Origin: Gulosibacter molinativorax
Lineage (GTDB): Bacteria; Actinomycetota; Actinomycetes; Actinomycetales; Microbacteriaceae
Assembly (NCBI RefSeq): GCF_003010915.2
Contig: NZ_CP028426.1
Span: 806,001-870,000 of the forward strand
DNA length: 64,000 bases
Direction: 5' to 3'
The notes below the pieces were generated by a model. The model made no database searches. It saw only the letters and a list, made by a program, of their open reading frames with translations, and was not told where the DNA came from. This document shows positions 17,422-27,416 of the stretch, piece after piece. The translations under genes were made by a program, and so were the position numbers. Positions within the stretch are counted from its first letter, which is position 1. Each line of letters opens with the position of its first letter.

Positions 17422-19932
17422 TCACAGGGTGCGGCCGCTGCGCCGCTCCTGCGCCTCGGGTGCTGTGCTCTGCGGGTCTGGCTGGTGGCTGACGAGGGAT
17501 GTGCGTGCGCGTTCGTAGTCGACACGCTGCGCGTCATCGTTGGGGACGGGTCCGAGGGGGCTGGTGTAGGTGATGCCCCACCGGTCGCGATACGCGACCA
17601 CCGCCCGCACCGCCGCCAGTCGCGCTTCGGGGGCCATGCCGTCGAGGGTTCTCATCCAGGGCTCGGGATGTTCGATGGCTGTGGTGGTGAGGGTGTCGAG
17701 GCGTTGCTGCATGAGCTGCTCCCGCTCCTGGAGCGCCTGGCGCATGGTTAGGTCGGTGATCCCGGTCGCGCGCGGGACGAGGCCGGCGATCAGCGACACC
17801 CGACGTGCTGACGGCGGGTAGGTGGCGGCGACTTTCTGGATCCGGTAGCGCAGCAGCGACCCGAGATCTTCCACCCCGTCGAAGCTTCCGGCGCGGGTGA
17901 TGCGTGGGAGGAGGTCGTTGATGTCGTGGCCGTCGGCTTCGAGGCGTCGGAGTTCGGTGGTGAGGATCCCGAACGACTCCGTCTCCACCAGCTCGTCGAC
18001 CGCCTCTGGGGTGAGGTCGCCTTGCTCGAGCAGGGCGGTCCACCGGTCCTGCTGAGCTTCCTGCGCGATGGTGTCGTACTCGGCCGCCAACTGGGCCAGC
18101 GACCCCCACACGTCCTGCTCGGCGGTGATGGTCTCGTGGGCGGACTGTTCAGCTCCGACATGCTGGAGGATGCCGTAGAGGATGCTCCGGGCGGTCATCT
18201 GCAGGTCGTCCCGGTGCTGGTGCTCCTCGAGGTGACGCTCGTCGGTCGCGATATAGGCGCGGTTGGATTCCCGTCCTCGGGTCATGGCGACATAGAGGGA
18301 CTCGCGGGTCATCTCCGGTGAGTGGACGATCGCGTGCGCGGTGTCGACGGTGGAGCCTTGGGCGCGGTGTGCGGTGATCGCGTACCCGAGCTCGACATGC
18401 TCGCTCACGTACGCGGCAGGGAGTGTAATGGTCGTGCGCCATTTGGAATGGGCGCGGCGGACGGTGAGGGATCCATCATCATGCGCGCGAGTGACGGTCC
18501 ATCGGTCCCCGTTCTTCACCCACCCTCGCCCGAGGGCGAGTCGGCGGTCGTTCTGCCTTGTGATGATGAGGTCGCCACGGGAGGCCTCGTTCCCGTCATG
18601 CAACCGGACGCCATCGAGGGCAACCTGCCCTGCGAGGATGCGGTCGGTGCGGGCGCGGGTGTTGAGTTCGGAGACGGTGTCGAGGGTCTCGGCAATCAAC
18701 ACCGACGCCTTCCCCTCTGCTTGGTCGCTACGCCACGCCTGGTACGCCTGTTCGAGGATGTCCTCGTACCCGCCTGGGGTGATGCGGTCGTGGTCGAGGT
18801 AGGTGTCGATGACGTCGGCGTTGCCGATCCGCAGGCCGAGGGACGCGTGTTTCTCCCAGTCGTTGCGGAACCGCCTGACGTCGGTGAGCTCTGGCGCATC
18901 GTCCCGGTCTCGGACGAGCATCCCGAACGCCCCACCCGCATCCACCGCGGCGAGCTGCGCCCAGTCACCCACGAGGAGCACCTTCGCGCCAGCCTGCTGG
19001 GCGTGGGTGGCGATGGTGTCGAGCGCGAGAGTGCCTGCCAGAGAAGCCTCGTCAATGATGACGAGCTGGCCTGCCTTGAGGTTCCAGGTGCCGTTGCGGT
19101 GTTCGTGGAGCCACTTCGCCGTGTTCTCCGTCGAGATCCCCAAATCCCCAGCAAGGACATCGGCTGCAGCAGCGGACGGCGCGAGACCGATTACGGAGCC
19201 GGTGCCGTGGCGTTTCTCCCACGCCCGCCGCAACGCGGACATCGTCGTGGTCTTCCCTGTCCCTGCGGGGCCAACGAGGACGTCGAGCGTCCGGGCGGAG
19301 ACGCCGATCTTCGCGATCGCCCGCTCCTGATCCGGTGACAGGGCGTGCCCGTTACGGTTCTTCGTCCGTGCCGCCTGCTCAATCCACGTGAGCGGCACGG
19401 TCGGTGCGCTCCTGTCGTTCGACGCAGCAAGGAGACGATCCTCTGCCGCGAGCACCAGTTCAGACGAGAACACAGTCGCAGCCTTCGGGCGGAACACGCT
19501 CGACCCGTCCGGGCGACGGAACGTCGGCGGGCTCGACGCGAGCTCCGGCGGAGTCAACCGCAGCGACACGCGTTCTGCGGCGTCGACGATCTGCTGAGTG
19601 ATCTGGTCGCGGTCGGCCGCGGACGCGAACCGGAGTCCCATCGTCTGCCGGACAGCCTCCGCATGAAGATTCCATCGCTTCCACGTCGCACGCCGATCAC
19701 CCACCCGCGCCACCACGACCTCAGCAACCTGCTCGAGATCGCCGAGGGGGATGTCGTCCGCGCGCAGCAACGGCTCCCCAGCGCTCCCGGCCAAGAGCGT
19801 GGTGGCCCAGGTCGGAGCGTCCTCCCCGAGAAGCTCGGTCGCACGATCGCGCCACCCGCTGGTGAGGTCGCTCAGCGAGTGGTGCTGCTTCGGGGCCGGG
19901 TCTCCAACGTGGCCTGTTGCCGGAACTGCCAC
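17422..19932 (-). pseudogene. TraA-type relaxase-helicase, helicase part (frameshifted)
   Basis: 836 codons holding the C-terminal helicase of a TrwC/TraA protein. Walker A is VGPAGTGKTTT, Walker B is VIIDEAS, and the UvrD-like C-domain is YAITAHRAQGSTVDTAH then YVAMTRGRESN. It should be fused to the relaxase encoded at 19872-20972. Its apparent 5' codons before PKQHHSLSDL are an out-of-frame overlap. The break is at a G4 run (C4 on the coding strand) at 19892-19895: one extra C would join both frames. It is either a true frameshift or a sequencing error. Confidence 0.85.
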
Positions 19933-20972
19933 AACAACTTCGGAGACGGCTGCCGCCCATGCTTGGTCACGTAGTCAGCGACGAGGCGATCCTTGACCTC
20001 CTCGATATCCCGGGTGCGCGAAGAGAACTCGTCCATCAGCTCCTGCGGCACCCCGGCGATCTCCCACGCCGTCGACCTTCCCACACCACGCTCGCGCGCC
20101 TCCCAGCCGATGCCGAGAATCTGGGTGAGGTGATCGGAGAGGACCGCGTTGTAATGCTCCGACAACCCGGTGACCGCCGCATGGATCGCGCGAGAGTCGA
20201 GGGTCCGCCACTTCCCGTCATGAACGGCCTGGACCCGATTCGCGACCACGACATGCGTGTGCAACTGCGGGTCAGACGCACGCGAGTCGTAGTGGTCGTA
20301 GGCGGTCGCGATCACACCACGGACTTCGACCTGGGCGACCGCACCCCGCGGTCCTTTCGCACCAATCCGGGTCCTCGCGATGTCACGCTCCACCAACGCG
20401 ATCACATCCTGGATCGCCGCGTGATGCGCCTGGGCGATCAACGCCTGCGTCCCACCGTCAGCAACTGCCCACAGCGTCGAGACAGACTTCGGGGCTGACA
20501 ACGTCAAATCGAAGCCCGCCACCGGCACGCTCGTCGGCTTCGAAGCTTCCTCACCCTCGATCAGCGCGGCATGGGCCGCAAACTCCTCGTCGGTGAGAGT
20601 GCCGGAGAGCTTCTCGAGACGACGCTCGATACGTTCCGCAGCGGTGGCGAACTTCCGGTACGGACGCCCCAACGGTTCACCGCTGTTCGGATCCTGCCCG
20701 AACCCCATCAGCCGTCGTAGCTGCTCCTCGGTCACGGCCGCGCCCGCTGCCACGCCGCCCGATAAGTCAGGAAGACCAGAACCGATCCAGGAGCCGGGAG
20801 GTGTTCCCGACTTGAGGTAGTACCTCGTCAACGCAGAAGCGGCGTCACGGTCGCCATCGCCAATGACGACAGAGTTCAACAGGTACCGGTATCCATCACC
20901 GGCCGTCATCACCCTGATGGACACCGTCACACCCGACAGGTACGCAACTGCCCTTTCCACCGGACCCGCCAA
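19872..20972 (-). pseudogene. TraA-type MobF relaxase, N-terminal part (frameshifted)
   Basis: 366 codons containing the TrwC relaxase domain that nicks oriT in conjugation. A tyrosine pair GYRYLL lies near the start, FDLTLSAPKSVSTLWA follows, and the metal-binding histidines are in LHTHVVVANRV. The last true residues are QQATLETRP; the codons after that are read out of frame and stop at 19872. The first codon is uncertain: the open frame begins with TTG 20972, and GTG 20930 or 20924 are alternatives. Confidence 0.85.
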
Positions 20973-21025
20973 TAACGGAGCGCCTTGTCCGGTTTGACTG
21001 AGTGAGTTGGGCTTAAGAGCGTGGC

Positions 21026-21280
21026 TCAGGTTGTCGGGATGAGTCCTGCCCGTTCCAGATCGCCGATGAGGCCGGTGGTCAGCGGGAGACGGTCGAGTTC
21101 GTTGAGCGCGACCCAGCTAGCGTCCCGTGCGGCGCATTCCGCCAGCGTCTCGCTGGCCTCGACGCTGCCGCGAGGGACCGATCAACGGCCTTTGTCCGGC
21201 TCAGTAGCGCGCTTGACGAGCAGCACGCGTCCTTGTACATCAACGACGACGACACTTGCCGCGAGCACTATCCCATCCAT
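21026..21280 (-). pseudogene. Nudix hydrolase remnant
   Basis: Starting at an ATG at 21280, the minus strand encodes ASVVVVDVQGRVLLVKRA, then a TGA where Trp is expected, then SVPRGSVEASETLAECAARD. Most of the Nudix box is deleted, and the frame resumes with WVALNELDRLPLTTGLIG to a natural stop. The sequence is thus a Nudix protein with a Trp-to-stop change and an internal deletion of the catalytic helix. No function is left. It lies between the relaxase and the MMPL fragment. Confidence 0.8.
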
Positions 21281-21385
21281 GCTCTCGACCTTACCCAGCT
21301 GCCGCTACGACTTTTGCTGAGAGGAACCGGAGGGCATAGCGGCGGTGGCCGCGAACGTTCGTCCTTGCCCGGTTCTCGAGCGGCG

Positions 21386-21431
21386 CAAGGGCGCGGATCT
21401 GGAAGGCGGTGGCCTGTGATCCGCGCCCTTG
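21386..21431 (-). terminator. Hairpin after the MMPL fragment
   Basis: CAAGGGCGCGGATC (21386-21399) pairs with its complement at 21418-21431. It is probably the terminator of the minus-strand MMPL gene whose end remains at 21443. Confidence 0.5.
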
Positions 21432-21442
21432 GGTTGCGGGGC

Positions 21443-21664
21443 TCAATCGGTGGAGAGGTGTTTGGTGAGTTTGTCTCCTTCTATGTCGAGGTTGGGGAGG
21501 ATGCGGTCGAGCCAGCGGGGGAGCCACCAGGCTTTGTCGCCGAATATGGCCATGATGGCCGGCACAAGGGTCATGCGGACGAGGAAGGCGTCGATGAGGA
21601 TGCCGAATGCGAGGGCGAATCCGACTTGGGCGATCATGGGTTCGGGGTTGTAGATGAATCCGGC
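21443..21664 (-). pseudogene. MMPL transporter 3' fragment
   Basis: Codes for the last 70 or so residues of an MMPL protein (IAQVGFALAFGILIDAFLV, then GDKAWWLPRWLDRILPNL). It is nearly identical to the end of the full gene at 24927-27227. Everything upstream of the break at 21664 is lost. The extreme C-terminus differs (HLSTD against HLDRT), so it may come from a second, closely related gene or an old duplication. Confidence 0.85.
21462..21664. repeat. 203-bp direct repeat, copy 1
   Basis: Matches 24946-25148 at a fixed offset of 3484 with three mismatches seen. It covers the 3' end of the MMPL reading frame. Confidence 0.9.
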
Positions 21665-21734
21665 CCGCGGAAGCTAGTCGGGGAGAACGGGCACGGAGCT
21701 ACTGTCAACAACGAACAACGGACGGAGCACGATC

Positions 21735-22079
21735 ATGAGCACAGCGGATCAGGTGTCAGCGTTGCCGGAGCCGGTCGGGCGATTGGTCGCGGCGATCAAC
21801 GACGCCGACACGGACGCGTTCGCCGCGTGCTTCACCGACGACGGCTACGTCGACGACTGGGGACGCGTCCTCACAGGTCCGCAAGGGGTGCGCAGCTGGG
21901 CAGGCTCGGACGCGATCGGCGCCGGCGCGCAGATGACCATCCTCACCGCCGATACGGATGGTGACACGGTCACGACCAGATTCTCGTGGCGCAGTCGCGT
22001 TTTCAACGGCGAATCCACCGGGATATTTACCCTCTCGGGCGGGAAGATCGCCAGCTTCACCATCCCACCGAATCACTGA
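21735..22079 (+). CDS. SnoaL-like / NTF2-family protein
   Basis: 114 aa of the cystatin-like alpha+beta barrel family. PVGRLVAAINDADTDAFAAC and FTDDGYVDDWGRVLTGPQGV are typical of the first helix pair and strand, and the end FTLSGGKIASFTIPPNH is typical of the last strands. Members are isomerases, hydrolases or polyketide cyclases, or have unknown roles; no active-site assignment is possible. The start has a purine-rich GGACGGAG about 8 bases upstream. It lies alone among pseudogenes. Confidence 0.75.
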   Translation: MSTADQVSALPEPVGRLVAAINDADTDAFAACFTDDGYVDDWGRVLTGPQGVRSWAGSDAIGAGAQMTILTADTDGDTVTTRFSWRSRVFNGESTGIFTLSGGKIASFTIPPNH

Positions 22080-22312
22080 CCCCAGCGGTACACCGCGGAG
22101 CGCCGGTCGCGCTTGCGCTGGAACGCGATGATGCCGTTGACGATCACGACCACCGCTTCCCCCCCAGTATCAGCAGCGGACCGACGATCCCGGCCATTCA
22201 GTTCCTCCAATTCGCCAACAGTGTGAACATCACGGCGACCGTCCCGGAGCTCGTTGCGGAGCGTTCGCGACCAGGTCGCCGCGATCCTGCCGCGCTGAGC
22301 CGGCGTAGGCGT
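22080..22312. other. Degraded intergenic sequence
   Basis: No intact gene. On the minus strand there are two short pieces in different frames (MAGIVGPLLILG and NGIIAFQRKRDRRSAVYRW) that look like a small membrane protein broken by an indel. Confidence 0.35.
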
Positions 22313-22705
22313 TCATGTGGACGCGGTCGCGGTGACGCTTGCAGGAAAGTACGCGACGTCCGGCCCCGCCACGACCCTGCCCTTCGAATCGAGCACCCCG
22401 GCGCGGACGTGCTCGCCTGTGTCGATGGTGACGGGCAGAACGCGCGGGCTCCGTGTCTGAGGGATGTGTGCGTCGCCCCATTGCTGCATGGCGACCATGA
22501 CGACCCTCAGTTCCTCATCGGCAGGGGTGATGTCGTAGGCGTGGCGTGTGCGTTGACCCGGTTCCTGATACGGAGGCCTCTCCAGGACGCCGTGATCGAT
22601 CAATGATGCGAGCCGCGCTGCGTACGTCGGAGGCGATGCCGAGCCGGTCGCGGAACTGTGCGAAGCCGCCGAGCGCCGATGGGGACGATTCGCGTTAGCG
22701 CTGGA
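22313..22705 (-). pseudogene. HxlR-family regulator remnant
   Basis: The minus strand gives GFAQFRDRLGIASDV in one frame and, after a shift near 22606, LIDHGVLERPPYQEPGQRT then ITPADEELRVVMVAMQQWGD in another. These are the winged-helix and end of an HxlR regulator. The N-terminal CxxxR start is missing and a stop lies upstream. The usual HxlR length is about 110-130 aa, so a frameshift and a 5' deletion have inactivated it. Confidence 0.7.
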
Positions 22706-22795
22706 TGAACACTCGCTGCGTCGAGATGGGATCGGGTACCCTCGTGGGAGTCGACAGCGGTGTCGCCTCCCACGTGGCTGCGGTGTGCGGCGTCG

Positions 22796-23878
22796 TCAGA
22801 AGCTTGTGATGACGACGCGGTTGATCTTCGGGTCGCGGAGGGATGCGTAGCCTTCCTGGACTTCGTCGATCGAGATTTCCTTTGAGACGAGTTCATCGAG
22901 CTTGTATCGGCCCTGCAGGTAGAGTTCGGCGATCATCGGGATGTCACGCTTCGGGTTGGTCGAGCCCATGTAGACACCCTCGATGCGCTTGCGAGCACCG
23001 AGCAGTTCGAACGAGGAGACCTCGATGCTGTTGGCGGGGTCGAGCACCCCGATCAGGTAGAGGCCGCCGCCTGCAGCGAGCATGTCGAACCCGGAGCGAG
23101 TGACGCCGGGTGCTCCGACGAAGTCGAAGACGAAGTCGGCGCCGAGACCGCCGGTGAGGTCTTTGACGGTCTGGACGGCATCGACCTCTCGCGAGTTCAC
23201 GGTGTCGGTCGCTCCGAACTGGCGCGCGTTGGCGAGCTTGTCGTCGGCGACATCGATGGCGATGATTCTGCTGGCTCCGGCGATGACCGCGCCGCTTATC
23301 GCGTTGGTCCCGACGCCTCCTGTGCCGATGATGGCCACGGTCTTGCCGGGCTGCACGTTGGCGGTGTTCATGACTGCACCGGCACCGGTGACGACCCCAC
23401 AACCGAGCAGGGCGGCTTGCGGGAAGGGCAGCGCATCCGGGACCTTGGCGAGCTGGTTCTCGTGAATGACCGCGTATTCGGCGAAGCCCCCGAGCCCCAT
23501 GCCCTGGTTGAGCTGGTGGCCGTTCCCGTCGATGATCCGATTGTCGCGGATGGTGGACTCAGGGTGGAGGCAGAGGTGGACGTTGCCGGTGAGGCACTGG
23601 ATGCAGGCGCCACAGTATTGGACGAGGCAACCCACGACGTGGTCGCCGATGGCGATGTCTCGCACCTGGTCGCCGATCGCGGTCACGATTCCGGCGACCT
23701 CGTGGCCGAGCACCACTGGCACGTCGAAGCCCAGGTTTGTGGATTGGGCCAACTCGTCGGTGTGGCACAGCCCTGATGCCTTGACCTGGACGAGTACCTC
23801 GCGACCGATCGGGTCGGAGATCGTGACGTCTTCCGTGTGGAAACCTCCGCCGAACTCACGGACCACTGATGCTTTCAT
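22796..23878 (-). CDS. Zinc-dependent alcohol dehydrogenase (class III-like)
   Basis: Medium-chain dehydrogenase, 360 aa. The catalytic-zinc ligands lie in GLCHTDE and GHEVAGIV, the structural zinc Cys in YCGACIQCLTGNVHLC, and the nucleotide-binding loop is GTGGVGTN. It resembles the NDMA-dependent or class III-type alcohol dehydrogenases of Actinobacteria; the cofactor and substrate are inferred only. ATG 23878 is chosen from the family N-terminus MKASVVREFGGGF with AGAGAGG upstream. Divergent from a TetR gene likely to control it. Confidence 0.88.
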   Translation of the reverse strand: MKASVVREFGGGFHTEDVTISDPIGREVLVQVKASGLCHTDELAQSTNLGFDVPVVLGHEVAGIVTAIGDQVRDIAIGDHVVGCLVQYCGACIQCLTGNVHLCLHPESTIRDNRIIDGNGHQLNQGMGLGGFAEYAVIHENQLAKVPDALPFPQAALLGCGVVTGAGAVMNTANVQPGKTVAIIGTGGVGTNAISGAVIAGASRIIAIDVADDKLANARQFGATDTVNSREVDAVQTVKDLTGGLGADFVFDFVGAPGVTRSGFDMLAAGGGLYLIGVLDPANSIEVSSFELLGARKRIEGVYMGSTNPKRDIPMIAELYLQGRYKLDELVSKEISIDEVQEGYASLRDPKINRVVITSF

Positions 23879-24069
23879 AGCTGACTTAGCCTCTCTTAGA
23901 TCGACATGTTCTGGTCCAGCGGCCGTTCGGGCGATGACCGAACACGGCGGCGGTCGGCTCCGGCCCGCGTCAGGGGCCTCGCTGCCGGAACTCGGTGCTG
24001 TTTCCACGTCGTCCCAGGACCATTTGTCACGATACTCCTTCCGATAGACAGACGTCCATAAAATGGCAC

Positions 24070-24705
24070 ATGAGTCAGAATGGGCATGTGAAGACAACGG
24101 AGCAGGAGGGTCGCCGGCAGCAGCTCGCCATCGCATCCGACCCGCGCGTGGCGCGCACCCGGCAGCGAATAATTGGGGCCTGTCGAGAGCTGCTCGAGTC
24201 GGATCGGTCTGTCACCGTCGCAGCTATCTGCAGCCGTGCCGATGTCGGGAGAAGCACGTTCTATACGCACTTCGCGACAATGGGCGATGTCGCCGTCGCA
24301 GCCATCGACCGACTCTTTGACTCTTTGGCCGCGAAGGACATCGAGAGGAGGGCGGCTTCAACGCTCAGCCGCGCTGGCATCGTCCGAGCGGGCCTCGAGG
24401 AACTGCTGCGGGCCGTCTTGGCGGAGCGAGTGTTCTTTCTCTACGCTCTATCCGCTCCGGCTGCGGAACGCGTGCGCGAGCGTTTCACCAGTGATCTCGC
24501 CGCGAGCCTGCAACTCACGGTACGCACGGAACGACCGGACGCCTCCGAGGCTTTCTACCGCACTGCGGCCGACTTTACAGCCAACGGAACCATCGGTGCG
24601 CTGCTGGACTGGGTTGTCGACCCGGCGGGCCGATCGCAGAAGCAGATGATAGACATCCTCTCCGACCTCCTGCCACGCTGGCTGGTGGACGCACCGCTCA
24701 AATAG
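24070..24705 (+). CDS. TetR-family regulator
   Basis: 211 aa. The N-terminal HTH is TVAAICSRADVGRSTFYTHF after ARTRQRIIGACRELLE. The C-terminal ligand-binding half is helical and short of recognisable motifs. The first codon is ATG 24070, or possibly GTG 24088. It is transcribed away from the alcohol dehydrogenase gene with about 190 bases between, which is the usual arrangement for local repression. I found no clear palindrome there. Confidence 0.85.
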   Translation: MSQNGHVKTTEQEGRRQQLAIASDPRVARTRQRIIGACRELLESDRSVTVAAICSRADVGRSTFYTHFATMGDVAVAAIDRLFDSLAAKDIERRAASTLSRAGIVRAGLEELLRAVLAERVFFLYALSAPAAERVRERFTSDLAASLQLTVRTERPDASEAFYRTAADFTANGTIGALLDWVVDPAGRSQKQMIDILSDLLPRWLVDAPLK

Positions 24706-24926
24706 GTGGTCCGTGTTCAGCCGGGAGCCATCCGCTTGACCCGACAAGCGACGGTTAACGGCTTCTGCGACAACATGGTTCGCTACCCGGCACCCTCATC
24801 ATGGCCGTTCGGGTGCCCGGTAGGTAGCCTGCTCGCTTGTACGTTGCTGCGCCCGAGCGTGGAGGTAGCGAGGGATGCGGCCGGCCAGGGGTTTGGCGGC
24901 TCGCCCTGAACCCCCGGCCGGTGGTG
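24706..24926. other. Intergenic region between TetR and MMPL ends
   Basis: About 220 bases between the convergent ends. No gene or strong terminator is evident. Confidence 0.4.
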
Positions 24927-27227
24927 TCATGTCCTGTCGAGATGCTTGGTGAGTTTGTCTCCTTCGATGTCGAGGTTGGGGAGGATGCGGTCGAGCCAGC
25001 GGGGGAGCCACCAGGCCTTGTCGCCGAATATGGCCATGATGGCCGGCACGAGGGTCATGCGGACGAGGAAGGCGTCGATGAGGATGCCGAATGCGAGGGC
25101 GAATCCGACTTGGGCGATCATGGGTTCGGGGTTGTAGATGAATCCGGCGAAGACGCTGGTCATGATGATCGCTGCGGCGACGACGACGCGGCTGGCGACC
25201 GCGAATCCGCGGGTGACGGATTCGCGTCCCTTCGCTCCGTGGACGTGGGCCTCTTTCATGGACGAGACGAGGAAGACTTCGTAGTCCATGGCGAGGCCGT
25301 AGAGCACGCCGGTGATGATGATGGGCAGCAGGCTGAGCACGGGTGCGGTGGCGTCCATCCCGAAGATCGGCTGCAGCCATCCCCATTGGAAGACGGCGGT
25401 GGTCGCGCCGAAGGTCGCGGCGACGGAAAGCAGGAATCCGACGGTGGCCTTGATTGGGACGATGATGGAACGGAACACCAGCAGCAGCACGATGAGCGAC
25501 AGCCCGACGACCACTGCGATGTACAGGGGGAGCACGTCGGCGAGTCGTTCGGAGACGTCGATGGCGAGTGCGGAGAACCCGGTGACGCCGATGTCCACGC
25601 CGTAGTCGTCGGCGAAGGCGGGGCTGGCGTCTCGGAGCGTGGTGACGAGGTCGGCGGTGTCCTGTGAGGTGGGCGCGGTCTCGGGGACGAGGGAGAACAC
25701 CGCGGTGGTGCCGTCCTCGTCGAGACCGCCCAGGGCGACAGCGGTGACTCCGTCGAGGTCGGTGAGATCGGTGTAGATCTCCGCGAGATCCGTGGCCGGG
25801 ATGGTGTCATCGTCTGGTGAGGTGGCGACGACGACGAGGGGGCCGTTGTAGCCGTCGCCGAATGCGTCACCGACGATCTCGAAGCTCTGCCGCTGCGGGG
25901 TGTCGGGGTGGTAGCTGGCACCTGTGGGCAACCCGAGGTCCATGTCGAGTGCGGGTGCGGCCAGGACGCCGGCGATGACGAGCGAGCCGATGGCGGCGAG
26001 GTACCGGTTGCGGACGAGGAAGCCGGACCAGCCGTTCGCGACGCGGTGCGAGGAACCGGCCTCGTGTGCGGTGCCTGCGTTCAGACGGGCCTTCGGAGAG
26101 CAAATGCGTTCGCCGACGAACCCGAGGAGGGCGGGTAGCAGGGTGAGCGCGGAGAGAACGGCGATGATCACGGTGGCGGCGGCGGTGAACGCCATGGTGG
26201 TCAGCAGTTGGATCTGCACGACGGTGAGCGCGAGCAGGGCGATGACGACGGTGGTGCCGGCGAAGAAGACGGCGCTGCCGGCGGTGCCGATCGCGCGTGC
26301 GGTGGCCTCCCGTGCGGTGAGGCGCTGGTCAAGGATGAAGCGGCGCTGCCGGTTGACGATGAACAGGGCGTAATCGATACCGACCGCGAGGCCCAGCATG
26401 AGGGCGAGGACCGCGGTCAGAGAGTGCATCGGCACGATGCTCGAGATCGCGAACGCCCCGCCCACACCGACACCGATTCCGGACAGCGCGGAGACAAGAG
26501 GGAGACCAGCCGCCACTAGGGAGCCGAGCGTGACGATCAGGACCAGAGCCGCGATCGCGACCCCCACGATCTCGCCGATGCCGATGAGCTCGGGGATCTG
26601 GATCATCGTCGACGAGGGCAACACATCGATGTCCTCGTCCGCGACGGCGGACTCGGCGGTCTCGATCGTCTCATCAACGGTGCCTTCGGGCAGTTCGAAG
26701 GTTTGCTCGTCGAACGCGAACTGGAACAGTGCCGTCTGCCCGTCGGCGGACACAACAACCCCGGGCACGGGCATCTGCTCCACGATCAGCGGCGTCGGCG
26801 CGTCCGCGTCCGCCGCGGAGCCCTGCACCTGTCCGATCGCGGCCGATGCCTGCAGCAGCAGACTGTCCGGCCCCTTCGCCATCTCGTCGGCCATCACCTC
26901 ACGCGCATCGATGACATGCGCTTCGCCGTACACGTCGTCGACGGCGTCGAGCAGTGCGGCGAGGTTCTCGCCCTCGTCGATGCGCTCCCCGTCGGTGGAG
27001 TGGAACGCGAGGATGCCCTGACCGCCGGATGCATCAGGCAGCCGATCGGCGAGGTCATCGATCACCTCCTGCGCCGGCGTCCCATCGATACGGATCTCGT
27101 TGCTCAACTTCGGCGGGTTCACGACGATCAACGTGACGATCCCTGCGATCAACAGGAGCCACAACCCGCTGACCCACCATTTCCCCGCATACGCGGTCTT
27201 GCCCCAGCGATACAACAACGACGACAT
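24927..27227 (-). CDS. MMPL/RND-family exporter
   Basis: 766 aa integral membrane transporter. One N-terminal helix (KWWVSGLWLLLIAGIVTLIV) leads to an extracytoplasmic domain, then a membrane block with AIDYALF-type RND signature (GLAVGIDYALFIVNRQRR), a second outside domain, and a second block with YGLAMDYEVFLVSSMKE. Actinobacterial MMPL proteins export lipids or siderophores. ATG 27227 has GGAAGG 7 bases upstream. The C-terminal 67 codons are duplicated at 21443-21664. Divergent from the E1-alpha gene with an operator between them. Confidence 0.9.
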   Translation of the reverse strand: MSSLLYRWGKTAYAGKWWVSGLWLLLIAGIVTLIVVNPPKLSNEIRIDGTPAQEVIDDLADRLPDASGGQGILAFHSTDGERIDEGENLAALLDAVDDVYGEAHVIDAREVMADEMAKGPDSLLLQASAAIGQVQGSAADADAPTPLIVEQMPVPGVVVSADGQTALFQFAFDEQTFELPEGTVDETIETAESAVADEDIDVLPSSTMIQIPELIGIGEIVGVAIAALVLIVTLGSLVAAGLPLVSALSGIGVGVGGAFAISSIVPMHSLTAVLALMLGLAVGIDYALFIVNRQRRFILDQRLTAREATARAIGTAGSAVFFAGTTVVIALLALTVVQIQLLTTMAFTAAATVIIAVLSALTLLPALLGFVGERICSPKARLNAGTAHEAGSSHRVANGWSGFLVRNRYLAAIGSLVIAGVLAAPALDMDLGLPTGASYHPDTPQRQSFEIVGDAFGDGYNGPLVVVATSPDDDTIPATDLAEIYTDLTDLDGVTAVALGGLDEDGTTAVFSLVPETAPTSQDTADLVTTLRDASPAFADDYGVDIGVTGFSALAIDVSERLADVLPLYIAVVVGLSLIVLLLVFRSIIVPIKATVGFLLSVAATFGATTAVFQWGWLQPIFGMDATAPVLSLLPIIITGVLYGLAMDYEVFLVSSMKEAHVHGAKGRESVTRGFAVASRVVVAAAIIMTSVFAGFIYNPEPMIAQVGFALAFGILIDAFLVRMTLVPAIMAIFGDKAWWLPRWLDRILPNLDIEGDKLTKHLDRT
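24946..25148. repeat. 203-bp direct repeat, copy 2
   Basis: Lies inside the intact MMPL gene; copy 1 is at 21462-21664. Confidence 0.9.
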
Positions 27228-27336
27228 CCGTTCACCTTCCACACAGGGGCACCGCCGTACGACGACGCCGCATCAGTACGACGAGCAGGCGAACCAGCCC
27301 ACCAGGATCGATAGTCATCCATCATGTTGGTAGTGC

Positions 27337-27353
27337 ACTATCGATTCGATAGT
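27337..27353. promoter_or_regulatory. Palindromic operator between MMPL and E1-alpha genes
   Basis: ACTATCGATTCGATAGT is a perfect 8-1-8 inverted repeat and overlaps a TAGTCT -10 box (27350-27355) for the E1-alpha gene. A further half-site TCGATAGT lies at 27308-27315. A related site precedes the tetR at 28700, which is therefore the likely repressor. Confidence 0.7.
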
Positions 27354-27416
27354 CTGGTATCAGTTCGTGGAGCGTGTCAAATCGACACGGCTGATCAGGT
27401 CGACGAAAGGTGGGGC

